Position numbers and translations under genes: made by a program. A stretch of 54,023 nt of DNA. Source: Algibacter luteus (lineage in GTDB: Bacteria > Bacteroidota > Bacteroidia > Flavobacteriales > Flavobacteriaceae). The notes under the pieces were generated by a model, which was not told the DNA's origin, did no database searches, and saw only the letters and a list, made by a program, of their open reading frames with translations. Shown piece after piece: positions 16,833-25,798 of this stretch. Position 1 is the stretch's first letter, and the number at the start of each line of letters is the position of its first letter. The stretch is from the NCBI RefSeq assembly GCF_900141715.1, contig NZ_FQYK01000011.1, forward strand, positions 1-54,023, in the 5' to 3' direction.

Positions 16833-17516
16833 TTATCCTTTACGCTGAACTACCTCATATACCTGATTCTCATCACATTTCAAAGTCTTACTTGGGTATT
16901 TAAGAAGCAAAGCATAGTCGTGAGTTGCCATTAATATAGTATTGCCATTTTTATTAATGTCTTGAAGCACTTCCATGACTTCAACGCTTGTTTGCGGGTC
17001 TAAGTTTCCAGTAGGTTCGTCGGCAAGTATAAGCTCAGGATTATTTAACAATGCTCTTGCAATAGCAACACGTTGTTGTTCGCCTCCTGAAAGTTCGTGA
17101 GGAAATTTAAAACCTTTAGTTTTCATATCTACTTTGGTTAAAACTTCTTCAACACGTGTTTTCATTTTATCTTTGTCTTTCCAACCAGTCGCTTTTAAAA
17201 CAAATAATAAATTATCATTTATAGTTCTATCCGTTAGCAGTTTAAAATCTTGAAATACCACGCCTAATTTTCGGCGTAGATAAGGAATGTCTTTTTCTTT
17301 AAGGTTTTTTAAATCGAAATCTACAATATGTCCTTCGCCTTCGGTAAGTGGTAAATCGCCATAAAGCGTTTTCATAAAACTACTTTTTCCGGTTCCCGTT
17401 TTTCCAATTAAATACACAAATTCGCCCTTATTGATTTCAACATTAACATTTGAAAGCACTAAACTATCGCCTTGAAAAATAGAAGCGTCTTTAAGTTGTA
17501 AAATAGGATCTGGCAT
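16833..17516 (-). CDS. ftsE: Cell-division ABC ATPase FtsE
   Basis: 227 residues, standard FtsE length. Walker [10 protein letters not shown] (38-46), signature [15 protein letters not shown], Walker [13 protein letters not shown] and the H-loop ATHDYALL are all intact. FtsE with FtsX transmits divisome signals across the membrane to activate peptidoglycan hydrolases. ftsX is not adjacent here. Assignment over LolD/MacB relatives rests on length and the [22 protein letters not shown]-terminal region; it is good but not absolute. It heads a tightly spaced minus-strand run with the methyltransferase and two GT2 genes. Confidence 0.85.
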   Translation of the reverse strand: MPDPILQLKDASIFQGDSLVLSNVNVEINKGEFVYLIGKTGTGKSSFMKTLYGDLPLTEGEGHIVDFDLKNLKEKDIPYLRRKLGVVFQDFKLLTDRTINDNLLFVLKATGWKDKDKMKTRVEEVLTKVDMKTKGFKFPHELSGGEQQRVAIARALLNNPELILADEPTGNLDPQTSVEVMEVLQDINKNGNTILMATHDYALLLKYPSKTLKCDENQVYEVVQRKG

Positions 17517-17713
17517 AGATTAAATAGAATTCTTAATTGTCTGTTGTAAAAGTATTATTTAAAACTTGAATGTAAAAGATAAACGTCAAAACTTTAAAAT
17601 AGTTGTAGATAAAACAATTGAATTCTGTGTTGTAATTTTCAGCATGTTTTAACATTTAATAACTCGGTTTATAATTATGGCACGATTATTACGTTATAAG
17701 ATTCATATTAATT

Positions 17714-17721
17714 TATCTTTG
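17714..17721 (+). promoter_or_regulatory. -7 promoter element of the TPR protein gene
   Basis: TATCTTTG matches the Bacteroidota -7 consensus exactly and lies 26 bp before the ATG at 17748. The -33 TTG is not evident. Confidence 0.5.
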
Positions 17722-17747
17722 ATTTTAAATTTAATAATTAGTCCAAA

Positions 17748-20700
17748 ATGATTAAGAAAAGTATCGGTTTATTAGTTATTGCAATAAGTTTTAGTTTTCA
17801 AATCATAGCGCAGCAATCTGCAACCTATACAAGTAGTTTGGTAGATTATCAAAAAGCATTGTCGCTTTATAATAATCAGCAGTATCAGGCGGCTCAAACT
17901 ATGTTCAGTAATGTAAAGAAGACCGCGCAAGAAGATATTTTACAATCTAATTGTGCCTATTATATTGCGAACTGCGCAGTGCGATTAAACCAACAAAATG
18001 CAGACCAGTTGGTTGAAGATTTTGTAAAAGAATACCCAACTAGTACCAAAAGAAATACGGCATTTGTTGATGTAGCCGATTATTATTTTGAAAACTCAAA
18101 ATACGCCTACGCTAGAAAATGGTATGATAAAGTTGATGAAAATGCTTTAGGTAGAAAAGAACGTGAAAAATTCTATTTTAATAATGGATATACTGCGTTT
18201 TCTACAAAACAATATAAAGATGCTAAAAAGTATCTAAGCAAAGTGGAAAACTCACAAGAATTCGGCTCGCAAGCGAAGTATTATATCGGTTTTATGGCTT
18301 ATGAAGGTGATGATTACGATCAGGCTAATGCGTATTTCGATCAAGTTAGCGACCAAGAGCGTTACAAAGAAAAACTTTCGTACTATCAGGCCGATTTAAA
18401 TTTTAAACTCGGAAAATTTGAAAAAGCCATCGAACTTGCCAAAGCACGACTAGCGTCTAGCGATGATAATGAAGTTTCAGAGCTTTCAAAAATAATAGGC
18501 GAGAGTTATTTTAATTTAGAACAATATCAAGCGGCAATTCCGTATTTAAAAGCATATAAAGGCAAAAGAGGAAAGTGGAATAATACCGATTTTTATCAAC
18601 TCGGCTATGCTTACTACAAGCAAAAGGATTTTGAAAATGCCATTTCAGAATTTAATAAAATAATTGGAGGGAATGATGCTATTGCCCAAAATGCATATTA
18701 TCATTTAGGTGAAAGCTATATCAATTTAGATAAAAAACAAGAAGCATTAAATGCGTTTAGAAATGCATCACAAATGAATTTCGATTTAAAAATCCAAGAA
18801 GATGCTTGGTTAAATTATGCAAAAATTAGTTACGAAATAGGAAACCCATATCAATCGGCACCACAAGTGTTAGCCGGTTATTTAGAAAAATATCCAAATA
18901 CGGGTTATAAAGAAGAAATTGAAACACTTTTAATTGATTCTTATATCACTTCCAAAAATTATAAAGAAGCCTTAAAACTACTCGAAAACAAAAATAGTTT
19001 TGAGAATAAAATGGCATATCAAAAAGTAGCATTTTACAGAGGTTTAGAATTATATAATGAAGGAAATTATCAAGAAGCCGAATCTCTTTTTGATGCGTCA
19101 TTAAAAGAACCTCGTGATCCTATTTTTACTTCGAGAGCAACATTTTGGAAAGCAGAAGCCGATTATAATTTAACAAATTATGACGATGCACTTGTAGGTT
19201 TTAAACAGTTTCAGCAACAAACTGAGGCATCTTCTACTCCTGAAATCGAAAATATAGATTACAACTTAGGGTATACTTATTTTAAATTGAAAAACTATGG
19301 AAAAGCTTCCGAGTATTTCAATCGATTTGTGGCTAATAAAAAGGACGACAAAGTAAGACTTAATGATGCTTATTTACGCTTGGGTGATGGTTATTTCGTG
19401 TCTAGTCAATACCAAAGTGCCGTTTCAGCTTACGAAAAAGCAATCAAACTAAATGAAATTGATTCAGATTATCCCGCATTTCAAAAAACAATAAGCGTTG
19501 GGTATACAGGGCAAACTTCGAATAAAATAAAAGGCTTAGAAGATTTTATTGTCGAGTATCCTGACTCAAAACTTAGAGACGACGCACTTTACGAACTCGG
19601 AAATTCGTATGTAAAGGCCAATGAAGTAAATAAAGCGATGAAAGCTTACGATCAATTAAGTAGTGAATATCGTATGAGTTCTTTCGTGCCAAAAGCATTG
19701 TTGCGACAAGGGTTGGTTTATTATAATGGCAGTGATAACGAGCAAGCTTTAACAAAATTTAAAAAAGTAGCTGGCGATTATCCAGGAACACCCGAAGCGG
19801 TTCAAGCGGTTTCTACGGCACGATTAATTTATATTGATTTAGGTCGAGTAGATGAATATGCTCGCTGGGTAAAGCAATTAGACTATGTTGAGGTTACAGA
19901 TGCCGATTTAGATAATGCCACCTATGAAGCAGCTGAAAAACAATATTTGGATAATAATACGGAAAGCGCAATTAAGCAGTTTAATAGCTATTTAAATCAG
20001 TTTCCGAATGGCTTACATGCATTACAAGCACATTTTTACGTAGCACAGTTATACTATAAAAAAGATTTATTGGAAAATGCAGCGCCTCATTACAAATATG
20101 TGTTAGATGCAAGTCAGAGCGAATTTACAGAAGAAGCCTTATCGCGATTATCACAGTTTTATTTAGAGCGTAAAAGTTGGAACCAAGCAATTCCGTTGTT
20201 AAAGCGTTTGGAAGCAGAAGCTAATTATCCGCAAAATATTGTTTTTGCTCAATCCAATTTAATGAAAGCCCATTATCAATTAGAAGATTATACCAATGCG
20301 GTTTCCTATGCTGAAAAAGTTTTAAGAAGCTCTAAAATTGATAACAAAATTAAAAGCGATGCACATATTATAATTGCGCGTTCTGCGATGAAAACAGGAA
20401 ATGAAGACAGAGCAAAATCGGCATATGCGAATGTTGAACGCGTTGCTACTGGAGAAACAGCAGCAGAAGCTTTGTATTTTAATGCATATTTTAAGAATAA
20501 AGAAGGCAGGTTTGAAGCTTCAAATGGTTCCGTTCAAAAATTAGCAAAAGATTTTTCAGGATATAAATATTATAGTGCCAAAGGCTTGGTGCTTATGGCT
20601 AAAAATTACTATGCTTTAAAAGATGCGTTTCAAGCCACTTATATATTAGAAAGTGTCATTCAAAATTTCCCAGAGTTTGATGATGTCGTTTCCGAAGCCA

Positions 20701-20768
20701 AAACAGAACTTAATAAAATCAAAAGGGAAGAAGCCAAAACTAACGCATCTATTTCACCAGAAGATTAA
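17748..20768 (+). CDS. Large secreted TPR-repeat protein
   Basis: 1006 residues. A signal peptide (residues 1-22, ending IIAQ) is followed almost entirely by tetratricopeptide repeats, e.g. AISEFNKIIG, AAIPYLKAYKGKRG, YYHLGESYINLDKKQEALNAF, giving an extended alpha-solenoid in the periplasm. No catalytic domain is visible, so it is probably a scaffold. It resembles Tol-Pal YbgF/BamD-like TPR proteins in style but is much longer. The next gene, 75 bp on and on the same strand, encodes an outer-membrane barrel; the pairing suggests a joint envelope function. No function is established from the sequence. Confidence 0.88.
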   Translation: MIKKSIGLLVIAISFSFQIIAQQSATYTSSLVDYQKALSLYNNQQYQAAQTMFSNVKKTAQEDILQSNCAYYIANCAVRLNQQNADQLVEDFVKEYPTSTKRNTAFVDVADYYFENSKYAYARKWYDKVDENALGRKEREKFYFNNGYTAFSTKQYKDAKKYLSKVENSQEFGSQAKYYIGFMAYEGDDYDQANAYFDQVSDQERYKEKLSYYQADLNFKLGKFEKAIELAKARLASSDDNEVSELSKIIGESYFNLEQYQAAIPYLKAYKGKRGKWNNTDFYQLGYAYYKQKDFENAISEFNKIIGGNDAIAQNAYYHLGESYINLDKKQEALNAFRNASQMNFDLKIQEDAWLNYAKISYEIGNPYQSAPQVLAGYLEKYPNTGYKEEIETLLIDSYITSKNYKEALKLLENKNSFENKMAYQKVAFYRGLELYNEGNYQEAESLFDASLKEPRDPIFTSRATFWKAEADYNLTNYDDALVGFKQFQQQTEASSTPEIENIDYNLGYTYFKLKNYGKASEYFNRFVANKKDDKVRLNDAYLRLGDGYFVSSQYQSAVSAYEKAIKLNEIDSDYPAFQKTISVGYTGQTSNKIKGLEDFIVEYPDSKLRDDALYELGNSYVKANEVNKAMKAYDQLSSEYRMSSFVPKALLRQGLVYYNGSDNEQALTKFKKVAGDYPGTPEAVQAVSTARLIYIDLGRVDEYARWVKQLDYVEVTDADLDNATYEAAEKQYLDNNTESAIKQFNSYLNQFPNGLHALQAHFYVAQLYYKKDLLENAAPHYKYVLDASQSEFTEEALSRLSQFYLERKSWNQAIPLLKRLEAEANYPQNIVFAQSNLMKAHYQLEDYTNAVSYAEKVLRSSKIDNKIKSDAHIIIARSAMKTGNEDRAKSAYANVERVATGETAAEALYFNAYFKNKEGRFEASNGSVQKLAKDFSGYKYYSAKGLVLMAKNYYALKDAFQATYILESVIQNFPEFDDVVSEAKTELNKIKREEAKTNASISPED

Positions 20769-20843
20769 ATAGTCTGGTTGAGTGTAGCAAATACCTAATA
20801 CATAAATCAAAAATCGTCAATCGTTAATCAAAACATATCAAAT

Positions 20844-22571
20844 ATGCGTAAGCAAATAAAATATATTTTCAATGGTATTCTTTTATTAAGCATAACCCTA
20901 GGGTTTTCACAGAGAACACAAAACGACACTATTAACACTGGTGTAATTGATGTAGTAAAGCCATATACACCATCAATTTCAGATGCTTTTAAGGTTAAAG
21001 AGGTACCATCATTAAACGATGAAACTACCGAAACCAAAAAAGACATCAAATACAATATATTTTCGTTTCCTGTTGCATCAACCTTTACACCAGCAAAAGG
21101 AAAAGCGGCGGTTGTAGAAAAACGTGCACCGGTAAAATTATTCGATAATTACGCCACATTAGGCGTTGGAACATACACGACTATTTTGGGTGAAGTTTAT
21201 TTAAATCACGCGATAAATAGAAATGAAAGCGTTGGTGGTTATGTAAGCCATCATTCATCTGCGGGCGGAATTGAAGGCATATCATTCAACGATAATTTTT
21301 CAAATTCAAAATTAAATTTAAACTATTCCAGCCGATTAAAAGATTTAGCTTGGAATGTTGAAGGCGGTTTTCAGCATCAAATGTACAATTGGTATGGTGT
21401 TCCAGAATCTCAAATAGCGCAAGCACAAGCCAACAATATTGAAGTAGATCATGCGTTTTTCGATGCCCATTTTGGTGGCGATATTTCATTTGAAAACACT
21501 TACATTAATTCAGGAAGTTTCTTTTTCAGACGCTTTGGAGACAATCAGGGCTCAGGAGAAAATAGATTTACCGTAAAAGCTAAAGTCGAAGTACCTATTA
21601 ACGATGTAGAAATTTCAACCGATTTAAAAATCGACTATTTAGGTGGAACTTTCGATAGAAATTATGAAGATACCAACGAGCTCAATTACGGGAACTTTCA
21701 AGTAGGATTATCACCAACATATCAACTAAAACAAGACGATTTAACTTTAGATTTAGGCGTGTCCATATTCTATTTAAACGATAAAGAATCAGGCGATAAT
21801 AATTTCTATGTGTATCCAAATATTAGGGCAACTTACAGATTAGTAAACGATGTTTTAATAGCTTACGGAGGCTTAAAGGGCGATTTAATTCAGAATTCAT
21901 ATCACGGATTTGCAAACGAAAATCCCTTCGTTTCGCCAACCTTATTCATCCAGCCAACAGATCAATTGTACAACGCATTTGTAGGTTTAAAAGGGAAATT
22001 ATCGAGCAATATGAGCTATAATATTAGCGGTCGTTACATTGCCGATAGAAACAAAGCGCTTTTCAGAAACAACGAAATCACTTTAACAAACGAAGACTAT
22101 ACCTATGGTAACTCATTTGGCATCGTTTACGACGATATTGAAACTTTTGGAGTTGCAGGCGAAATAAATGTAGATGTTAACCGAAATTTTAAACTAGGTA
22201 TAAAAGCAGAATATTTCTCTTATAACTCGGATAATGAGGCTGAAGCGTGGAATTTACCAGACATAAAAGGTTCACTCTTTTTAGATTATCAGATAAACGA
22301 ACATTGGTTTGCAGGCGCAAATTTATTCTATGTTGGCGAGCGTAAAGACCAGTTTTTCTTAAACGACGGCATGACAATTACTACGCCATTTACGGTAGTT
22401 CTAGATAGTTATTTCGATGCGAATGCGCACCTTGGCTATCACATAAACAATCAGCTTTCGGTATTTGCCAAAGCCAACAATATAGCTAATGAGGCTTATC
22501 AAAAATGGCAAAATTTCCCTGTACAGAGCATTCAGTTTTTAGCAGGAGCTACTTATAAGTTTGATTTTTAA
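20844..22571 (+). CDS. Outer-membrane beta-barrel protein (plug-less TonB-receptor-like)
   Basis: 575 residues. Signal peptide 1-22 (LLLSITLGFSQ). A short conserved stretch, VVKPYTPSISDAFKV, follows; then amphipathic beta strands with alternating aromatics run to the terminal phenylalanine (YKFDF), the usual outer-membrane insertion signal. It resembles the barrel of TonB-dependent receptors but is too short for a plug domain, and none is seen. It may be a channel or an assembly partner of the upstream TPR protein. Copy B of the dispersed hairpin element begins 47 bp after the stop. Confidence 0.82.
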   Translation: MRKQIKYIFNGILLLSITLGFSQRTQNDTINTGVIDVVKPYTPSISDAFKVKEVPSLNDETTETKKDIKYNIFSFPVASTFTPAKGKAAVVEKRAPVKLFDNYATLGVGTYTTILGEVYLNHAINRNESVGGYVSHHSSAGGIEGISFNDNFSNSKLNLNYSSRLKDLAWNVEGGFQHQMYNWYGVPESQIAQAQANNIEVDHAFFDAHFGGDISFENTYINSGSFFFRRFGDNQGSGENRFTVKAKVEVPINDVEISTDLKIDYLGGTFDRNYEDTNELNYGNFQVGLSPTYQLKQDDLTLDLGVSIFYLNDKESGDNNFYVYPNIRATYRLVNDVLIAYGGLKGDLIQNSYHGFANENPFVSPTLFIQPTDQLYNAFVGLKGKLSSNMSYNISGRYIADRNKALFRNNEITLTNEDYTYGNSFGIVYDDIETFGVAGEINVDVNRNFKLGIKAEYFSYNSDNEAEAWNLPDIKGSLFLDYQINEHWFAGANLFYVGERKDQFFLNDGMTITTPFTVVLDSYFDANAHLGYHINNQLSVFAKANNIANEAYQKWQNFPVQSIQFLAGATYKFDF

Positions 22572-22617
22572 CATTTGTGTTACTCAAATCTCGTTGCAGT
22601 GTCTTCTTATAAATAAT

Positions 22618-22710
22618 TTGGGCGTTCCCCGGTCGGGTCGGGCTTTTCATTACAATCTTTTGCTCGTGTCTCACAAAAGGATTTTCATTGCAATCTCTAA
22701 CGCGGGCGTA
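22618..22710 (+). repeat. Dispersed hairpin element, copy B
   Basis: 93 bp on the plus strand with the same ordered landmarks as copy A: TTGGGCGTT, GGGTCGGGCTTTTCATTAC, TTTTGCTCG, CAAAAG, CAATCTCTAACGCGGG. The middle pairs as CTTTTG/CAAAAG and the ends as GCGTT/AACGC. It lies in the 3' flank of the barrel gene in the sense orientation, as copy A does for its upstream gene. A small open frame across it is just the repeat and is not a gene. Confidence 0.8.
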
Positions 22711-22781
22711 TCAGACAGAAAATGGATAAACCCAATTTGCATTGCTTAATTATGGCTATATTTATTTCAATTAAATAACAT

Positions 22782-23186
22782 ATGCAGAAAGTTTTTCTTT
22801 TTATCATTTTATTTTCAGCATTAAACGCGTTTTCTCAAAATCTGAAAAGCTGCAAATCTGTGGATGATGTAGAATCACTAATTGAAGGCGATTGGAAATT
22901 AAAAAATGATACTAAAAACGTTGTTTACAGGTTTAGTATTTCAAACCATAAAGGTTTTATTGAGGTGCTCCCAGAAATGAATTTACCACCAAAAGCCGAA
23001 AAAACTACAGAAAATGAAATCATTATCAACGATCATGAAAACTTCATAATCGTCTTAAAACGAGGAAATTATTATATCGAAATTCAAAGTCTGTATTATC
23101 AAATGACCGAAAAGATTACGGTGTTAAACAAAATAAACTTCGTTTACGGTAAAGGAAAGTCTCAGCATACTTTCATAAGAGATTAA
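22782..23186 (+). CDS. Small secreted protein of unknown function
   Basis: 134 residues with a signal peptide (MQKVFLFIILFSALNAFSQ). The mature part has one conserved-looking segment, SLIEGDWKLKNDTKNVVYRF, and alternating beta-type pattern, suggesting a lipocalin-like or small beta-barrel fold, but I do not recognise a family. It is convergent with the following methyltransferase: only 2 bp separate the two stop codons. Confidence 0.7.
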   Translation: MQKVFLFIILFSALNAFSQNLKSCKSVDDVESLIEGDWKLKNDTKNVVYRFSISNHKGFIEVLPEMNLPPKAEKTTENEIIINDHENFIIVLKRGNYYIEIQSLYYQMTEKITVLNKINFVYGKGKSQHTFIRD

Positions 23187-23188
23187 AA

Positions 23189-23887
23189 TTAGATTGTAAT
23201 ACGCGCCAAATAATCAAAATGTTCTCCTTCCACAGACATTTCACATGTAAGTCCAACAGTTTCACAGGCCAATTTTAAAGTTTCAAAATCTAGATACAAC
23301 CACTTCATTGGTGATTCTTTTTCACCTTTATAGCTCAAAAAATAATCAAGCTCACCGTAGTAACCAGCATTCATATCCATCCAAAACCCGCCATCTTCAT
23401 CTTCATACATATATTTTATATCCGATGAGTCAATTAAAATCTGTCCACCAGGTTTCAAAAGTGTTTTTAACTGCGATAAGTATTTTGAAACTTGGGTCAG
23501 TTCTTGAAAAATACCAGTGCCATTCATTAACAATAAAATGGTATCAAACGTCTCGGTCTCATCCAAAATATTTAAAACTTCAGCATGCAATACACCGCGT
23601 TGTTTTGAAACTTCAATAGCACCTTTAGAAACATCAATAGCTTTAACTTTATAGCCTTTGCTTTGTAAATACAAGCTATGGCTTCCTGATCCGCATCCAA
23701 CATCTAAAATGTCACCTTTGCAAAGTTCTAAAGCTTTCTGCTCTATTTTAGGCATGTCTTTATATTTTCGAAACAAATAGGGAAGAGGTAACACATCTTC
23801 ATCAGAAATATTGGTTGAAGTAATAATATCTTCAGAATAATTTCCATTTTGATAATCTAATAAAGCGTTCCCAAAAAGGTCTTTCAT
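23189..23887 (-). CDS. Class I SAM-dependent methyltransferase
   Basis: 232 residues. SAM-binding motif I is LDVGCGSGSHSL (from residue 61), followed by VKAIDVSKGAIEVSK, which places an acidic residue at the end of strand beta-2, and DTILLLMNGTGIFQEL as motif III/IV. Substrate unknown. The gene is transcribed alone on the minus strand, divergent from the YkgJ gene, with an 82 bp gap. Confidence 0.88.
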   Translation of the reverse strand: MKDLFGNALLDYQNGNYSEDIITSTNISDEDVLPLPYLFRKYKDMPKIEQKALELCKGDILDVGCGSGSHSLYLQSKGYKVKAIDVSKGAIEVSKQRGVLHAEVLNILDETETFDTILLLMNGTGIFQELTQVSKYLSQLKTLLKPGGQILIDSSDIKYMYEDEDGGFWMDMNAGYYGELDYFLSYKGEKESPMKWLYLDFETLKLACETVGLTCEMSVEGEHFDYLARITI

Positions 23888-23969
23888 TTTAAAAATTAAA
23901 AGGTATTAAATACGTTAAAAATAAAACCCATTTAAGAGTCTAATAAAACAAATTGTCTAATTTTACACC

Positions 23970-24461
23970 ATGCAAGACCTAATTAATAATCTTCCAAAGC
24001 TCGCCAAAGATAAACATAACGAAAACAAAAAGTTCTTCGCGAAGTTAAAAAAGAAACCGCCAAAAGATTTGGATTATCTTATGCAAGAATTGCATGAAAA
24101 GGAGTTTGAACGAACTGATTGTTTGGAGTGTGCCAACTGTTGTAAAACTACAGGTCCATTGTTTACAGATAAAGATGTGGATAGAATTGCGAAACATTTT
24201 AGAATGAAAACTCAGCAATTTATCGCCGAATTTTTGCGAATCGATGAAGATAACGACTATGTTTTGCAAAGTGTACCTTGTACGTTTTTAGGGGCAGACA
24301 ATTACTGTTCTATTTATGAGGTTAGACCAAAAGCATGCAAAGAATTTCCGCATACCGATAGAAAAAAATTTCAGCAAATTTCAAACCTTACTTTAAAAAA
24401 TGTGTCCATTTGTCCTGCGGCTTATAACATTGTTGAGGACATGAAAAAGAGAATAAAATAG
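23970..24461 (+). CDS. YkgJ-family cysteine-cluster protein
   Basis: 163 residues. The cluster C51-x2-C-x2-C-C58 (CLECANCC), then PCTFLGADNYCSIYEVRPKAC and a late CP, match the YkgJ / UPF0153 zinc- or iron-chelating family. The conserved cysteines bind a metal or Fe-S centre; the cellular role is unsettled. The fatty acid hydroxylase-type gene follows after 26 bp, possibly on the same transcript. Confidence 0.88.
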   Translation: MQDLINNLPKLAKDKHNENKKFFAKLKKKPPKDLDYLMQELHEKEFERTDCLECANCCKTTGPLFTDKDVDRIAKHFRMKTQQFIAEFLRIDEDNDYVLQSVPCTFLGADNYCSIYEVRPKACKEFPHTDRKKFQQISNLTLKNVSICPAAYNIVEDMKKRIK

Positions 24462-24487
24462 TATCTTTAAAACAAAATTTTAAACTT

Positions 24488-25339
24488 TTGGAGACTATTT
24501 TAAACTATTTTGAGACCATACCACCGTTACATAGAGGGATTATTATTGTGGCAGGATTAACCTTTTTCTGGATTTTAGAAGGCGCAATGCCTTTAGTAAA
24601 TTTCAATTATAAAAAGTGGAAACATGCAGTACCTAATATATTTTTCACAATTACAACAATTGCCGTAAATCTTCCTATGGCATTTTTGTTATTATATTCT
24701 GCCGATTGGGTAATGACTAATAATTTCGGGATTTTAAATTGGTTGCCAGAAATGGCGCTTTGGTTGTATGTATTATTAGGTGTCTTTTTAATGGATTTTT
24801 TCGGAGCTTATTTACCGCATTTAATTGAGCATAAAGTACCACCATTGTGGATGGTGCATTTGGTTCATCATTCCGATCATAAAGTAGATGCTACAACAGC
24901 AAACAGACATCATCCTATTGAGAGTGTTATTCGATATTTATTTACTTTATTAGGGGTTTTTGCAATTGGAGCGCCTATTGGGATAGTCATGTTATATCAA
25001 TCTATGTCTATTGTCGCCACACAATTCAGTCATTCCAATATTAAACTTCCAAGAAAGGTTGATAAATGGTTAAGTTATGTGTTAGTATCTCCTAACATGC
25101 ATAAAGTGCACCATCATTATAAAATGCCATATACAGATTCTAACTACGGAAATATTTTTTCGGTATGGGATAGACTTCTTGGAACTTACATGGAATTAGA
25201 TCCAGATAAAATAATTTATGGCGTTGATGTGTTTCCTAATGAAGAAGAAAACAGCAATATTAAAGATTTACTGAAACAACCGTTTCAAAAGTATCAAAAG
25301 CCAACATCGTATGAAGCTGTAACTACTAATGAAGATTAG
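24488..25339 (+). CDS. Sterol desaturase / fatty acid hydroxylase family protein
   Basis: 283 residues, membrane-embedded di-iron enzyme family. The three histidine motifs are intact: HLIEH (111-115), HLVHH (124-128, with RHH at 140-142) and HKVHHH (205-210). Several hydrophobic segments flank them. Members hydroxylate or desaturate lipid chains; the substrate here is not evident. The start is TTG at 24488, with the next in-frame Met at about residue 34, too far inside TM1. The stop codon overlaps that of the convergent DUF2721 gene. Confidence 0.88.
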   Translation: METILNYFETIPPLHRGIIIVAGLTFFWILEGAMPLVNFNYKKWKHAVPNIFFTITTIAVNLPMAFLLLYSADWVMTNNFGILNWLPEMALWLYVLLGVFLMDFFGAYLPHLIEHKVPPLWMVHLVHHSDHKVDATTANRHHPIESVIRYLFTLLGVFAIGAPIGIVMLYQSMSIVATQFSHSNIKLPRKVDKWLSYVLVSPNMHKVHHHYKMPYTDSNYGNIFSVWDRLLGTYMELDPDKIIYGVDVFPNEEENSNIKDLLKQPFQKYQKPTSYEAVTTNED

Positions 25340-25731
25340 CTATTTTCAATATCGCTAATATGATGCTCTAAAGCCTTAACAGAGATTTTAATTTCTTTGA
25401 TTAAAAGTGCTAAAGAAATAATCAATAAAATAAGAGCTGCTCCAAAAACCCAAATAGCAACAATAGGTTGTTTCACATAAATTAAAAACATGGTGAGTAC
25501 ACAAAGTAACAAGCTGCTTATACCAGTTATTTGCATGGCTTGAGTCAAGTATAGGCGTTGTTTTAAGTTTTTTATTTGTTTTATTAATCGCTCGTCTTTC
25601 TGTTGTAAATATTTGTCATGTAAGTTTCTTATTATAGCAGCATAAGCTATAAATCTATTGGTGTAAGCTAGCATTATCAAGGAAATAGCAGAGAATAAAA
25701 GTGCAGGTGTTGTAAGTGTAAGTTCTTCCAT
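25336..25731 (-). CDS. DUF2721 membrane protein
   Basis: 131 residues. The start TPALLFSAISLIMLAYTNRF is characteristic of DUF2721. Three hydrophobic segments (about 8-26, 70-92, 94-112) surround a charged middle region. Function unknown. Its last 4 bp overlap the end of the convergent hydroxylase gene, so the two stop codons are interleaved. Confidence 0.82.
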   Translation of the reverse strand: MEELTLTTPALLFSAISLIMLAYTNRFIAYAAIIRNLHDKYLQQKDERLIKQIKNLKQRLYLTQAMQITGISSLLLCVLTMFLIYVKQPIVAIWVFGAALILLIISLALLIKEIKISVKALEHHISDIENS

Positions 25732-25798
25732 AGTTCAAATTTCTTTTAAATTTCAACAACATCAAATAAAAAAGCGTAATATTTTCTATTTTAGATGC

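Noticed and set aside
22561-22749. A 62-codon frame after the outer-membrane barrel gene
   Set aside because: It runs through copy B of the dispersed element and overlaps the end of the barrel gene in another frame; it has no protein-like composition.
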